A stretch of 64,000 nt of DNA from an uncultured Flavobacteriales bacterium (GCA_946480085.1 CAMLHZ010000014.1:14700-78699); one strand, 5' to 3'. Counted from the stretch's first letter, positions 34,585-44,000 are shown. Numbers and translations: made by a program. The notes: generated by a model not told the origin, from the sequence alone.

Positions 34585-36717
34585 CTATCTATTATTATCA
34601 ATAACGTACTGAAGTACTTTCTGAATCAAATGCACCCGGTCTTTTCCACGCACATTGTGTTCGTGCATTGGATAAGGGAAGAAATCCATTTGAATTCCAA
34701 GATCAATAAACTTCTTTACCAACGCATAATTATGTTGCGGAACTACCGTTGGATCAACCGTTCCGTGAATAAGCAATAGTTTCCCTTTCAACTGATTCGC
34801 GTAAGTAAACAACGAAGAATTCTCGTATCCTTTTGCGTTTTCTTCAGGTCGATCCATGTAGCGTTCACCGTACATTACTTCATAGTATTTCCAATCTGTA
34901 ACCGGCCCACCTGCAACACCAACGTTAAACGTTCCGGCTTGACGAAGCATTAACGAAGTAGTCATAAATCCACCAAACGACCAACCGTGAACCGCTAAAC
35001 GATTTCCATCAACGTAAGGCAATGATTTCAGGTATTCAACTCCAGACATTTGGTCTTCTATCTCTACAGTTCCCAACTGACGGTGAATTTGCTGTTCAAA
35101 TGCTTTTCCACGTTCTCCTGAACCCCGATTATCAACCGTGAACACCAAATACCCTTGTTCTGCCATCCAGTACATCCAAAGATTAGCGCCATCTAGCCAC
35201 GAGTTTGTAATCATTTGTGCGTGTGGTCCACCGTAAACGTAAACCATAACTGGATACTTCTTGTTCGGATCAAAGTTACTTGGCTTGATCAAACGCGTAT
35301 AAAGTATTGTCCCATCTTTTGCTGTAATTTGACCAATATCCGCTGTTCCAATTCCATAATCTGCCAACTTGTTTTTAGAAGTTTTCAGGTTGCGAACAAT
35401 TTTCCCATTTATGCTTTTCAACTCTGATTTACCAATTACAGTGTGTGATGAATATTGATCAATGAAATGTGTTGCCGTAGAGTTGATTGAAATAGTATGT
35501 GTCCCTTCTTCCAGGGTCAAACATCTTTGCACTCCTTTCAAGTCGACGGAATAGTACAATGTATTTAAAGGACTTGTTCCTGTGGCAGCAAAAACGATTT
35601 CTTTTCCTCCTTTAATTGAAGTCAAAATTTCTTTTGTCACAAATTTATTTGATGTCAATTTTTTGATCAGGTTCCCCTGAATATCATAGTAATATAAGTT
35701 ATTGAATCCATCAGATTCTGAAATCCAAACGAAATTGTTAGATGTTGTAGAAGGGAAAAATGCAGGATGCTCCGGCTCTACCCATTTCGAATCGCTTTCA
35801 TGAACCAACGTTTTGATCTTAGCTCCTGAAACGGCATCGTATAAATTCAACCACATTTCATTTTGATCACGGTTCACTTCTGCAACCAAAACGTATTTTT
35901 CATCCGGTGTCCAGGAAACATTTGTCAAATAGCTATCAGTACCGCTTTCTGGTAAAATCCACGCTGTTTTGGCAGTTGAAATATTGTAAACTCCAACTTT
36001 TGGCTTTTCAGAACCTTGTCCAGCCATTGGATACTTAATTTCCATTAACTCTGCTGGAGTTTTTGTAATATCTTCCAACGGGTACATTTTTACATTCGTC
36101 TCGTCTTTTTGATAAAATGCTACAAGGTTTCCTTTCGGTGAAAAGAAGATCCCATTAGTGATTCCAAATTCCTGACGCGCGATTGATTGTCCAGACACAA
36201 TATTCTTATCTTCATTAGAAGCAACAATTCGCTTTTCACCACTTGCTGTGTTCAAAAACAGATTATTTTCCATGGTATAAGCAAAATGTCCACTCGCTTC
36301 ATTGAAAACGCCATTCGCAGCACCAGCAGGTGCGGTATTCAGCAATTTTCCTTTTTTAGTTGTTGTATTAAACAGATAGTACTTTTCGCCATCTGTAACG
36401 AACATTTCTTCGGCATTCTTCCATGAATAACCATAGAAGCTAACCAATTCAGCAGAAAGTGCAGTATTTACATCCTGAATTTTCAAAAACACTTCTTCGG
36501 TGCTTTTCTTTACACTCACTTTTGTAAGTGAAAGTCCATTATCCGAGATATAAACATAAACATCTGTTCCCGGAATCCAGGAAACGCCATCCAATGCTTC
36601 CGGTCGGAAATTACGGTATTGCTGTAATACAGATTCTGACAATGTCAAGGCTTTCTTTTGAGCAAATGCAGCTCCAAAAATGAAAAAAACCGAAACTAAA
36701 AGTGTAACATGTTTCAT
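34585..36717 (-). CDS. S9 prolyl oligopeptidase family protein, dipeptidyl-peptidase IV type
   Basis: The 710-residue exported peptidase has a signal peptide (1-20, ending AAFAQ), a DPP-IV type beta-propeller (about 80-450) and an alpha/beta-hydrolase domain. The nucleophile is Ser580 in VHGWSFGGFMT; the Asp lies in HGTVDPTVVP and the His in PMHEHNV. The propeller entrance contains AYTMENNLFL and RQEFGITNG, where DPP-IV enzymes have the Glu pair binding the substrate N-terminus. It probably removes X-Pro dipeptides in the periplasm during peptide use. Its ATG overlaps the stop of the DUF2461 gene by one base (TAATG), so the two are translationally coupled. Confidence 0.92.
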   Translation of the reverse strand: MKHVTLLVSVFFIFGAAFAQKKALTLSESVLQQYRNFRPEALDGVSWIPGTDVYVYISDNGLSLTKVSVKKSTEEVFLKIQDVNTALSAELVSFYGYSWKNAEEMFVTDGEKYYLFNTTTKKGKLLNTAPAGAANGVFNEASGHFAYTMENNLFLNTASGEKRIVASNEDKNIVSGQSIARQEFGITNGIFFSPKGNLVAFYQKDETNVKMYPLEDITKTPAELMEIKYPMAGQGSEKPKVGVYNISTAKTAWILPESGTDSYLTNVSWTPDEKYVLVAEVNRDQNEMWLNLYDAVSGAKIKTLVHESDSKWVEPEHPAFFPSTTSNNFVWISESDGFNNLYYYDIQGNLIKKLTSNKFVTKEILTSIKGGKEIVFAATGTSPLNTLYYSVDLKGVQRCLTLEEGTHTISINSTATHFIDQYSSHTVIGKSELKSINGKIVRNLKTSKNKLADYGIGTADIGQITAKDGTILYTRLIKPSNFDPNKKYPVMVYVYGGPHAQMITNSWLDGANLWMYWMAEQGYLVFTVDNRGSGERGKAFEQQIHRQLGTVEIEDQMSGVEYLKSLPYVDGNRLAVHGWSFGGFMTTSLMLRQAGTFNVGVAGGPVTDWKYYEVMYGERYMDRPEENAKGYENSSLFTYANQLKGKLLLIHGTVDPTVVPQHNYALVKKFIDLGIQMDFFPYPMHEHNVRGKDRVHLIQKVLQYVIDNNR

Positions 36718-37391
36718 TACTTTCTTTCTATGAATTGATTAAAAAATTGCTCTAGCGGCGCAATGGTTTTGTAGCAGTGCATGAGCGTATCGATAATATT
36801 ATCCGAAGTAATCAGACTAGCCGGAAACTCGGTTAACACATAAAATTGCTTATTGTATATCAAGTGTTGTATTGCCGCAGCCTCTTTCAATTCAGCAGGT
36901 ATAACCTTGTTTTTGTCGCCTTTGATCTCACCAAAAGTTTCTACGAACGTTTTAGACGAAATCACTTTTTCAAAAGCCTTAAGGTTTTCCGCAATTCCTT
37001 CTCGGAGCAATAACAAGCGTTCTTTATCTATTTCGTAAATTCCACCATAAACGCGAACGGCTTCAGGAGTTAATTCGAAATAAATACCGTGTATAGAGTC
37101 AGATTTTCTACCATTTGGAGAAATTACGGCTGACATATAAAGTTTATACGGTGTTTTATCTTTTGAAAATCGAATATCTCTATTGATCCTGAAGATGCAT
37201 TCCGAAGCCGTCAGATCCTTATAACGCAAATCTGTCTTGGCCACTTCTGCAATGACTCTGGTTACAAATTCTGCAAACGGTTTCTTTACAAAATCTTCGT
37301 AACGCTTTCTGTTTTCGTCGAACCAATCTTTGTTATTGTTCGCCGCCAACTCCATAAAGAATTTTAAATAGTCATTCTTGAAATGCGCCAT
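36717..37391 (-). CDS. DUF2461 family protein
   Basis: The 224-residue cytosolic protein belongs to the DUF2461 (TIGR02453) family: LKFFMELAANNNKDWFDENRKRYE at the N-terminus, then FRINRDIRFSKDKTPYK near 68-84, YFELTPEAVRVYGGIY near 105-120, and the C-terminal MHCYKTIAPLEQFFNQF. No function is established for the family, to my knowledge. The conserved Arg-Asp-Arg-Phe-Ser-Lys-Asp-Lys-Thr-Pro-Tyr run suggests a nucleotide or phosphate site. It is the first gene of a two-gene unit with the DPP-IV-like peptidase. A -7 box lies exactly four bases before its ATG. Confidence 0.88.
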   Translation of the reverse strand: MAHFKNDYLKFFMELAANNNKDWFDENRKRYEDFVKKPFAEFVTRVIAEVAKTDLRYKDLTASECIFRINRDIRFSKDKTPYKLYMSAVISPNGRKSDSIHGIYFELTPEAVRVYGGIYEIDKERLLLLREGIAENLKAFEKVISSKTFVETFGEIKGDKNKVIPAELKEAAAIQHLIYNKQFYVLTEFPASLITSDNIIDTLMHCYKTIAPLEQFFNQFIERK

Positions 37392-37395
37392 GAGC

Positions 37396-37403
37396 CAAAG
37401 ATA
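37396..37403 (-). promoter_or_regulatory. Promoter -7 box of the DUF2461 gene, four bases before the ATG
   Basis: Minus strand TATCTTTG (exact consensus) ends four bases before the ATG at 37391, implying a leaderless message. A TTG upstream is only 11 bases away, so the -33 element is unclear. Confidence 0.5.
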
Positions 37404-37442
37404 GCACGTCTAAACAATCCGAACTTGTTTTTCTATGAAAAT

Positions 37443-40400
37443 TTAGTTGACAGGCAATGGAGCCCGAACAAAACCCACACCAACTTCATAGGTCAGAAAG
37501 GCATTCCCGGATTGAACAATGAGAAAACGCTGCCCAACAACATAAACGTTATCATAAATTGCAGGAACAATGGTCTGACCATAATAGAATGCTGCTCCTT
37601 TCTTACGAGGCAATGGAACTTTATGTTCAACTCCTAACCGCCATGGTGAAGCGATTTCTGTTTCCTTTCTTGATGGCGAAACTTCTTTTGCTGCAGTTTT
37701 CAATTGGAGAACCGTATCTGAAAGCTCAACAAAAAGCACTCCATCAAGCTCTTCTACAGATTTGAATTTACTACCTTCATAAAGTCTGTTCCCAAATTCA
37801 TCCAGCACCACAAAAGCCTTTTTGTTATTGAAAATGGTATAACTGCCTTTCTCGCGTTTGGAAGTCATTTTTTCAGTTTTAGTCAGTCGTAAAGTTCCCT
37901 TTGAATCATACACTACATGATAATCTTTCATTTTACTAAAGAGCAGATAGTTGCTTTCTTCAGGCTTGACATTGAAGTGCAAGGTTGTCTTTTCGGAAGG
38001 TAAACGATAGTCAAAACTTTTTTCAGTTTTATTCATCAACCAACCGTTCAGCGTGATTGTTTCACCTTCGAACAAAGCGGTTAAAAAACTACCTGTTGGA
38101 GAATAAATATTGCGTTCATCAGTTCGTTCAATTAACCAATGATCACCCAAAACCGAGCTCAATTTTCCAGTTGGAACAACATTTAACTTTTGAAAAGTAC
38201 CTGAATACCAATAAATGGAATCTGAAGTTTGGATCAACATCGATCGATCTTCACATCGTATCAAATTCCCTAGAGGAAGCTCATGCAAAACTTCTCCGTC
38301 CCTGTCAACAATCAAGGCTTTCGATTCTCCTGAAATGTAAAAAAGTCCATCATTTATCGGCTCTGCATTTCCTCGTGCAGAAAACAGTATGCTTCCATCT
38401 GTTTCTTCAATTCTGAAACTGTCATTCTCTCTCACCAAAATTCGATCGTAAACAAATGTTTTGTTCCAGCTTAAGGAATCATCCGGATCGAAAACATATG
38501 TCAAATCAGACGGATGAGAAAAACCAAAATGAGGTTGAATACTTTCTGTTATCGCAAATTCATCCTCGCTGATTATTGCATTACTATAGTTCTTGTTTAC
38601 AGCAGAATCTCTGCTATAATCAAACCAGTACAACGTATCGTTGTTGAACTTTTTAGCCATAAAGATTCTTCTATCAAAGTTCCAAAATCCGGATAAAAAA
38701 GAAAACTCATCATACTGAGTATTATCCAATAAAGCTGTTCGAGGTCTATCAATACGACTTTTATCACTTCTTAGTACAACCGTTGTGTTTTCAGGAATTA
38801 GTTTCAATTTCGGATTCATCACCTGGGCTAAGCTTGACCTGTTGGGATGAATATTCTGAAAATCATTTTTGGTTTCCCACCACGAGAACAGATCAAATTC
38901 ACTTTCAGCAGTTGTTGTAATTTCCGCCTTTTCAGCAAGGGTAGCCGCAAAACCTGAATGCAGGCAATGATCAAGTGAAAAAATCTTATTCGGATCAATA
39001 TTCGCAACAATGTTAGATGGCCCATGCCAATGCTGTGTTCCGTCGGCATAAAGATCTAAATTATCCCAACCTGATCTTTCTGCAAAAAATGGTCGTGTTG
39101 ATGAAGTGCTTACCAAACGTGAAGTAGGAAAATAAAAGCTTGAAAAGCTCAATTGCACTCCTTCAAAGTAAACATTCATTTCCGGACCAAAAGGCATTTG
39201 AATTTTCCGTGATCCATAGGATGAAACAGCTAGAATTTCCGTTGACCCTAAAACGCCATCAATCACATCGATCCAGTTCGAATTGCTATTTTTTGTGGTT
39301 TTACTTTCTCGTAAATTCCAATAACCAGTCTTCTGCGTTTCTTCCAATTCTGCGTCATTCACTTCCCAAAGTAACGTCCAGCTTTTCAACGTATCCAAGT
39401 ACTCAACAGCAACAGTATTATCTAAAGTAAACGACTGAATTTCTTCAACATGAGCCGGAAGCTCATCGCTCATAACAATTATTTCGAAACCAGTTTTGTT
39501 ATAGCATTTAAATGCACCATTGTATTTTACGAAATGTTCGAAAGAGCGATTATTCACTTTACCTTCAGTCGATAAAATATCAAATGTCCCTTCAGCCGTT
39601 TTCATTACAATAAACTCGTCAAAGCTTTTGCCATACTCAGGATAAACTTTATCAGAAACGCGTTTACCAAACTTATTGTAAACCACATTTGTACCATTAT
39701 TAGCGACAAAAAAATCGCCCATTTTAGAAATCTGAGAATAGTTTGGGGCTACAATTACTTTCCCTTCGTCATTCATAATTCCCATTCCATTCCGGCTATT
39801 AACAGCATAGTTCAGCGTGTTATCAAGAAGAAAATCACTTTTCCCTTTCAAAAACTGAAAATGGACAATCGTTCCAAAACCAGTCTCGCTCAACACTTTC
39901 CCATTATAATCAGCCAAATACCATGCATCTTTAATCAATACACGCAAACGGTGTTTATCTAAAATTTCAATTTGATCGTATTGCGGTGAAAAAAAGACTT
40001 TTCCTGACGTGTTAATTAATCCGATCTTATCATTCTTACGCACAGCAAGAAAATCACCACCGAGATAGAAGTAATCGTCGTAACCAAAACTCAACTCCTT
40101 TTGATCTTTAAAGAACCTTGACTGTGTTCTATCTGAATTATAGATTTTATAAAATTCTCTTGAATAAACACGGAAATCGAAGCCATTCGTCTGTATCACC
40201 CGATCATTCGGCGTCAAATAGTTCCAATATCCAAGTGAATCATTTTGCCGGATCCAAAATCGATACCAGCCGTAATCATACAGTTCAATGGCCTCATAAC
40301 GAATTGGAAGCACTTCTTTTTCGCCTTTCAACAAACCTACTTCTTGGCCATTTGAAACCAAAAAACTGATTTTGCCTTCACTCTTATGATACAAACGAAC

Positions 40401-40898
40401 ATACTTGTAAGTTGGTGTGATATGGTATTGCATAGAAATCAATCCCTGAAATCCATTCAACCAATAAAAGACTCCTTCTGAATTCACAAAAAAAGAATCC
40501 ACATTCCCTAGCACCTTTGTTGGAAACGATTTCCCAGAACTTTCTATAAAATCTAAAGCTCTGCAATACGACCAACTACCCTGCTTTTTAAAAAGCAACA
40601 AATCATTAGAAACAAACATGGAGTCATACTCATGCTTCAATTGATGCTCTTCAGTTACACTCGAAAAAAGTCCATACTTCCCATCGTTAATGGTAATTAA
40701 ACCCATTTCATACAATTCTCCGAATGAAACAATTACAACGGAATCAACCCGAACCGGAGTTTGTAGTGAATCTTCAAGTGCAAAGATCATCCATGTACTA
40801 TCTGTTTTCTGGGGTACCCAGGTTCGTGAAATGAGTTCGCTTTGAGCTTGTAAAACGACGCAGAATAATGTGAAAATGAAAATCAGACCAAGCCTCAT
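37443..40898 (-). CDS. Large exported WG-repeat protein
   Basis: The 1151-residue protein has a signal peptide (1-18, ending VLQAQ) and no recognised enzyme domain. The first half contains degenerate WG repeats, recognisable by G-I/L-hydrophobic-N-x-x-G-K-V patterns: GLITINDGKYGLFSS, DKIGLINTSGKVFFSPQYDQI, GMGIMNDEGKVIVAPNYSQI, TNVVYNKFGKRVSDKVYPEYG. The second half has similar beta-propeller-like strands without clear WG residues. WG repeats are thought to form beta-propellers of unclear ligand. Its start overlaps the stop of the upstream lipoprotein gene by four bases (ATGA), so the two probably act together at the cell envelope. Confidence 0.75.
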   Translation of the reverse strand: MRLGLIFIFTLFCVVLQAQSELISRTWVPQKTDSTWMIFALEDSLQTPVRVDSVVIVSFGELYEMGLITINDGKYGLFSSVTEEHQLKHEYDSMFVSNDLLLFKKQGSWSYCRALDFIESSGKSFPTKVLGNVDSFFVNSEGVFYWLNGFQGLISMQYHITPTYKYVRLYHKSEGKISFLVSNGQEVGLLKGEKEVLPIRYEAIELYDYGWYRFWIRQNDSLGYWNYLTPNDRVIQTNGFDFRVYSREFYKIYNSDRTQSRFFKDQKELSFGYDDYFYLGGDFLAVRKNDKIGLINTSGKVFFSPQYDQIEILDKHRLRVLIKDAWYLADYNGKVLSETGFGTIVHFQFLKGKSDFLLDNTLNYAVNSRNGMGIMNDEGKVIVAPNYSQISKMGDFFVANNGTNVVYNKFGKRVSDKVYPEYGKSFDEFIVMKTAEGTFDILSTEGKVNNRSFEHFVKYNGAFKCYNKTGFEIIVMSDELPAHVEEIQSFTLDNTVAVEYLDTLKSWTLLWEVNDAELEETQKTGYWNLRESKTTKNSNSNWIDVIDGVLGSTEILAVSSYGSRKIQMPFGPEMNVYFEGVQLSFSSFYFPTSRLVSTSSTRPFFAERSGWDNLDLYADGTQHWHGPSNIVANIDPNKIFSLDHCLHSGFAATLAEKAEITTTAESEFDLFSWWETKNDFQNIHPNRSSLAQVMNPKLKLIPENTTVVLRSDKSRIDRPRTALLDNTQYDEFSFLSGFWNFDRRIFMAKKFNNDTLYWFDYSRDSAVNKNYSNAIISEDEFAITESIQPHFGFSHPSDLTYVFDPDDSLSWNKTFVYDRILVRENDSFRIEETDGSILFSARGNAEPINDGLFYISGESKALIVDRDGEVLHELPLGNLIRCEDRSMLIQTSDSIYWYSGTFQKLNVVPTGKLSSVLGDHWLIERTDERNIYSPTGSFLTALFEGETITLNGWLMNKTEKSFDYRLPSEKTTLHFNVKPEESNYLLFSKMKDYHVVYDSKGTLRLTKTEKMTSKREKGSYTIFNNKKAFVVLDEFGNRLYEGSKFKSVEELDGVLFVELSDTVLQLKTAAKEVSPSRKETEIASPWRLGVEHKVPLPRKKGAAFYYGQTIVPAIYDNVYVVGQRFLIVQSGNAFLTYEVGVGFVRAPLPVN

Positions 40899-42274
40899 AG
40901 GGTGGCAATGAATTGATCCATCTCTCCGGCAGTTTTGACTTTAGTATCCTTTTTATGAAGCTTAATCTCCAGCTTTTTCCCTTTGTATTTTGGAAGATTC
41001 AATTTTCGAATTTCAGAATCACTCAACGCATAAACAACATTATCTTCATCAACTGCAATGAGCACATTTTCCTCGGCTGGATTAATAGCGAATAATTCAG
41101 CGGAATGCAGATCATATTTTATAAGAGCAACTTTCCCTTTTGGCAGTAAATACACGTTCATGTTCGGATTATCTGCGTGTTTTTTATCATCAAAACTAAA
41201 AGATGCCAAAACCGGAATATTATAACCTTTCAGCTGTCTGTCGTAATTGTAAATCCCCAATTTATCCAATTTCATTACTCTCAATAAATTCGATTCATTT
41301 CTATTTTGCTTACGAAGTGCTTCTTGAGCTTTTAGATTTTCATTGAATTTTTTCAACTTTTCCGCAAAGTACTTTTCTCCTCTCGATTTTAATTTACCTG
41401 TGTAAACGGGAGCCAATGGTAATGAAATGGTATCCTTTTTTGAAGCAAATTGAACGTTAAAAACCATGTTATTAGATTCTGCCGGAGAAATAGCAATGAA
41501 CTCATAGTTGGTATGGAACAACTTTTCGTTCTTTGATGGATCTGACTTTGGATCCGTCCCCATATACTTCCACATTACTGGACCGAGTTCGGCAAAATCA
41601 GGATATTTTTTAACATTCAGCTTAATATCGATCAATCGATCTCCTTCTTTCGACTCTACTGGCTTTCTCGGTTTTGTTCCAGCTGCCGTTTCTAAGGCCT
41701 TAATTGAATCTGCCGTTTGCTTCAAATATGGGTTCCGAATTGGTCGAAGATTTGTCTCTTCTTCTTTCCAAGCACGCGTATTGTCATCCAACTGATAAAA
41801 ATTAAATACCCCGTCTGTTGGAGTAGCCAACTCAACTTCTATCTCTTTTCCCGATTTCAATTTCAATTCTTCATTTCCTTCAAATGCGCGAATTTCAAAC
41901 ATTCCTGCACTTTCAAAATTGATGGTTTTACCATTTTCATCCGTATAAACCATTGGAAGTTCGCTCGCAATAATCTCACCAGTAGTTTGATATTCAGAAA
42001 AAGTCAACCGCACTTTTTTACCCGGATTTTTTCCATCTAATGTTTCAAATGCATTTGCCGGAATTTTAATTCGTGTTTGCTTAGATGTAACCAAAACAAT
42101 CTCTTTCGTATCAATTAAAAACGACTCTTGTTTCGGCGTATTTAAACTCCCAACATCATTGTTCACCTGATTCTTTTCCTTATCAGATGCTGTTTTTGAA
42201 GACGAAGAATTTGAATTGACAGATTGGGAGCAAGCAGCTAGAAGCATTGAAAGAGCGAGGATACTTTTCTTCAT
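40895..42274 (-). CDS. Lipoprotein with PANAF-type beta domain, coupled to the WG-repeat protein
   Basis: The 459 residues begin with a lipoprotein signal (SMLLAACSQ, lipidated Cys near residue 16) and a low-complexity Ser/Asn linker. A beta domain (about 50-170) follows with IKIPANAF, KKVRLTFSEYQTTGEIIASELPM and INFESAGMFEIRAF. I know this pattern (x-I-x-I-P-A-N-A-F ... L-P-M) from many exported Bacteroidota proteins where it resembles ZU5-like domains. The remainder is a lysine-rich region with a short coiled stretch near 320. Start at 42274; the in-frame TTG at 42307 precedes the signal peptide and is unlikely. It is the first gene of a coupled pair; function unknown. Confidence 0.75.
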   Translation of the reverse strand: MKKSILALSMLLAACSQSVNSNSSSSKTASDKEKNQVNNDVGSLNTPKQESFLIDTKEIVLVTSKQTRIKIPANAFETLDGKNPGKKVRLTFSEYQTTGEIIASELPMVYTDENGKTINFESAGMFEIRAFEGNEELKLKSGKEIEVELATPTDGVFNFYQLDDNTRAWKEEETNLRPIRNPYLKQTADSIKALETAAGTKPRKPVESKEGDRLIDIKLNVKKYPDFAELGPVMWKYMGTDPKSDPSKNEKLFHTNYEFIAISPAESNNMVFNVQFASKKDTISLPLAPVYTGKLKSRGEKYFAEKLKKFNENLKAQEALRKQNRNESNLLRVMKLDKLGIYNYDRQLKGYNIPVLASFSFDDKKHADNPNMNVYLLPKGKVALIKYDLHSAELFAINPAEENVLIAVDEDNVVYALSDSEIRKLNLPKYKGKKLEIKLHKKDTKVKTAGEMDQFIATL

Positions 42275-42392
42275 TAGGTATAATTTACAGGTAAATGTAA
42301 AAATCAACTAAATGTAACGATAGAAATAATGATTTTTTGTGAAATGAAACCGATTGAAGCGAATTTACACGGCATAAAAGAGCTTCAAAGTT

Positions 42393-42400
42393 TATATTTG
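42393..42400 (+). promoter_or_regulatory. Promoter -7 box of the acidic-protein/paaI unit
   Basis: TATATTTG, exact consensus, 15 bases before the ATG at 42416. It falls inside the longer open frame that begins at 42329, supporting the shorter start. Confidence 0.58.
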
Positions 42401-42415
42401 CAAAAAAACAAAAGT

Positions 42416-42892
42416 ATGTCTCAAGTTACAATCGGCCACATTGAAGCCGCAATAAAAAAGGTAGATACATTAGACGAAAATGCAATTGAGCGTTTATCGG
42501 ATGCCCAAACTACAGCGCAGCCAACTTTGTTGGGATACATCATGCAATCTGTAGAAGAGTATCAAAACGAAGAATTGGCCAATTTGTTGATCTACTATTT
42601 TACTGTAGTTCTTGAAGCTTACAATCAGGCAGGCGTTCATCCAGCAACAGTTTCAGATGACGATATTGATAATTTCGAAGAAGAATATTTTCAGCTGCTT
42701 GACGAATATTTCGAAACAGAAGACGAATCAATCTTAGAAGATTTCTCTGATCAACCGGATCTTGTTCGATTCATGGCAATGGAAATCAGCATGGAGGATG
42801 CCGATGGAACAAGTCTCGATGATGAAACAGGAACACAGTTATTCATCGTAATGCTTGCAATGATATCATTGCTTTCAAGAGCTCAAAAATAA
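42416..42892 (+). CDS. Small acidic protein of unknown function
   Basis: I do not recognise this 158-residue cytosolic protein. It is strongly acidic (DDDIDNFEEEYFQLLDEYFETEDESILEDF near 86-115) and helical, with a hydrophobic C-terminal helix (TQLFIVMLAMISLLSRAQK). Similar uncharacterised proteins occur beside paaI-like thioesterases in relatives as far as I recall, but I cannot check. The start at 42416 is set by the -7 box just upstream; the 42329 start would add 29 residues overlapping the promoter. paaI follows 4 bases after the stop, so they share an mRNA. Confidence 0.68.
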   Translation: MSQVTIGHIEAAIKKVDTLDENAIERLSDAQTTAQPTLLGYIMQSVEEYQNEELANLLIYYFTVVLEAYNQAGVHPATVSDDDIDNFEEEYFQLLDEYFETEDESILEDFSDQPDLVRFMAMEISMEDADGTSLDDETGTQLFIVMLAMISLLSRAQK

Positions 42893-42896
42893 GATC

Positions 42897-43301
42897 ATGA
42901 CACCTCAGGAAATTGTGAATCAAATGATGTCCACCGACACCTACTCACAATGGTTAGGAATTTCCATTCTTGAGGTAAAAGAAGGATATTGTAAATTGCA
43001 AATGACCGTACGCAGTGAAATGTGTAACGGTCATGGCATTACTCACGGCGGAATCAGTTATGCCATTTCAGATTCAGCATTGGCATTTGCCTCCAATTCC
43101 CGCGGACAGAAATGTGTGAGCATAGAGACCTCTATCGCCCACATCCTCCCCGTTTTCACAAACGACATTCTAACCGTGATCTGTACAGAAGTAAATTGCA
43201 GTAAATCACTCGGACGCTACCTTTCTGAGGTTTTTAATCAGGAAAATAAATTGGTTGCCCGATTCAACGGAACTGTTTTCAGAAAACAGGAGAATTGGTA
43301 G
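42897..43301 (+). CDS. paaI: PaaI-family hotdog thioesterase
   Basis: The 134-residue hotdog-fold enzyme hydrolyses acyl-CoA thioesters. The catalytic region is NGHGITHGGISYAISDSALAFASN (44-67), with Asn44, the His50-Gly51-Gly52 motif and Asp59, matching PaaI. PaaI proper rescues CoA from dead-end phenylacetate-pathway intermediates; no other paa genes are here except a possible enoyl-CoA hydratase 24 kb away, so the physiological substrate could also be another aryl- or acyl-CoA. It precedes the MarR-controlled fatty-acid operon by 248 bases, separated by a palindromic repeat. Confidence 0.85.
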   Translation: MTPQEIVNQMMSTDTYSQWLGISILEVKEGYCKLQMTVRSEMCNGHGITHGGISYAISDSALAFASNSRGQKCVSIETSIAHILPVFTNDILTVICTEVNCSKSLGRYLSEVFNQENKLVARFNGTVFRKQENW

Positions 43302-43303
43302 TT

Positions 43304-43384
43304 CTCGATACAATCCCTCCTAACGTCGGGATCACTCGAACTGACAAAAGATCCCGCATGTCAGATCGAGTAAGCTGTATCGAG
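43304..43384. repeat. Composite intergenic palindrome after paaI
   Basis: Outer arms CTCGATACA (43304-43312) and TGTATCGAG (43376-43384) are perfect complements. Inside, ACTCGA-A-CTGACA (43334-43346) pairs with TGTCAG-A-TCGAGT (43359-43371) with one central mismatch. The 81-base element starts 2 bases after the paaI stop and may act as terminator or mRNA 3-prime stabiliser. It resembles dispersed intergenic repeats of flavobacterial genomes containing TGTCAGTTCGAG and TATCGAGAAC. Confidence 0.75.
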
Positions 43385-43475
43385 GTCACAACCAAATCAG
43401 TGAGAATCGCATTTCACTAAATTAACATCACTATTCTCTTTCTAGATTAAAAATTATTCTAGTTTTAAAAAAAAA

Positions 43476-43509
43476 TATGCATAGCATAATATATGCTTGC
43501 ATAATATAT
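43476..43509. promoter_or_regulatory. Candidate MarR operator cluster
   Basis: TATGCATA (43476-43483), GCATA-N3-TATGC (43484-43496), and two 11-base direct repeats GCATAATATAT (43484-43494 and 43499-43509) are packed into 34 bases across the -33 region of the marR promoter. Such clustered palindromes are typical of MarR autoregulation. Confidence 0.55.
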
Positions 43510-43529
43510 TTTTTATATCTTTAAGTTTG
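43497..43529 (+). promoter_or_regulatory. Promoter of the marR-fad operon
   Basis: TTG at 43497-43499, a 22-base spacer, then TAAGTTTG (43522-43529), an exact -7 match, 20 bases before the ATG at 43550. The -33 element is inside the candidate operator. Confidence 0.6.
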
Positions 43530-43549
43530 AGAAAACAAAACACTACTAT

Positions 43550-43999
43550 ATGCAACAGAAGCCCAATTATCTGTTCGATCTAAGCGTTAGGACCGTATGG
43601 ATTAAAATGTCAAGGATGTATAACCAACGTGCAAACGATCATGGAATCACAATGTCTGTAGGATACATTCTACTTCATATCGACAAAGACGGAACGCCAA
43701 GTACGCAGCTTGGACCAAAAATGGGAATGGAACCCACGAGCCTTTCACGAACTTTACGAACGATGGAAGAAAAAGGTCTGATCAGCAGAGAAGAAGATAA
43801 AATTGATAAGCGAATTGTACGCATTTTCCTTACGGAAGAAGGATTAAAAGCGCGTTACATTGCCCGTGATGTTGTTTTTGAACTCAACAACAAGCTCTCA
43901 TCAAAATTTTCGCAGGAACAAATCGACAATTTTCATGAGGTCATGATTCAAATTGACAAGGTGATGGACGATCAGTTCTATATTAACTCGAACTCATAG
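43550..43999 (+). CDS. MarR-family transcriptional regulator
   Basis: The 149-residue winged helix-turn-helix repressor has the recognition helix GPKMGMEPTSLSRTLRTMEEKG (about 64-85) and the wing ISREEDKIDKRIVRIFLTEEG (about 87-107) with the family Asp-x-Arg pattern. It is the first gene of an operon with fatty-acid oxidation genes (one base separates its stop from the next ATG), so it most likely senses an acyl-CoA or fatty acid and represses its own operon. A dense cluster of palindromes overlaps its promoter. Confidence 0.92.
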   Translation: MQQKPNYLFDLSVRTVWIKMSRMYNQRANDHGITMSVGYILLHIDKDGTPSTQLGPKMGMEPTSLSRTLRTMEEKGLISREEDKIDKRIVRIFLTEEGLKARYIARDVVFELNNKLSSKFSQEQIDNFHEVMIQIDKVMDDQFYINSNS

Positions 44000-44000
44000 T

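Noticed and set aside
37443..42274. Possible toxin-antitoxin or defence island around the Fic gene and large hypothetical proteins
   Set aside because: Neighbours are an E1 dehydrogenase, an S9 peptidase and envelope proteins; no nuclease, integrase or base-composition shift supports an island.
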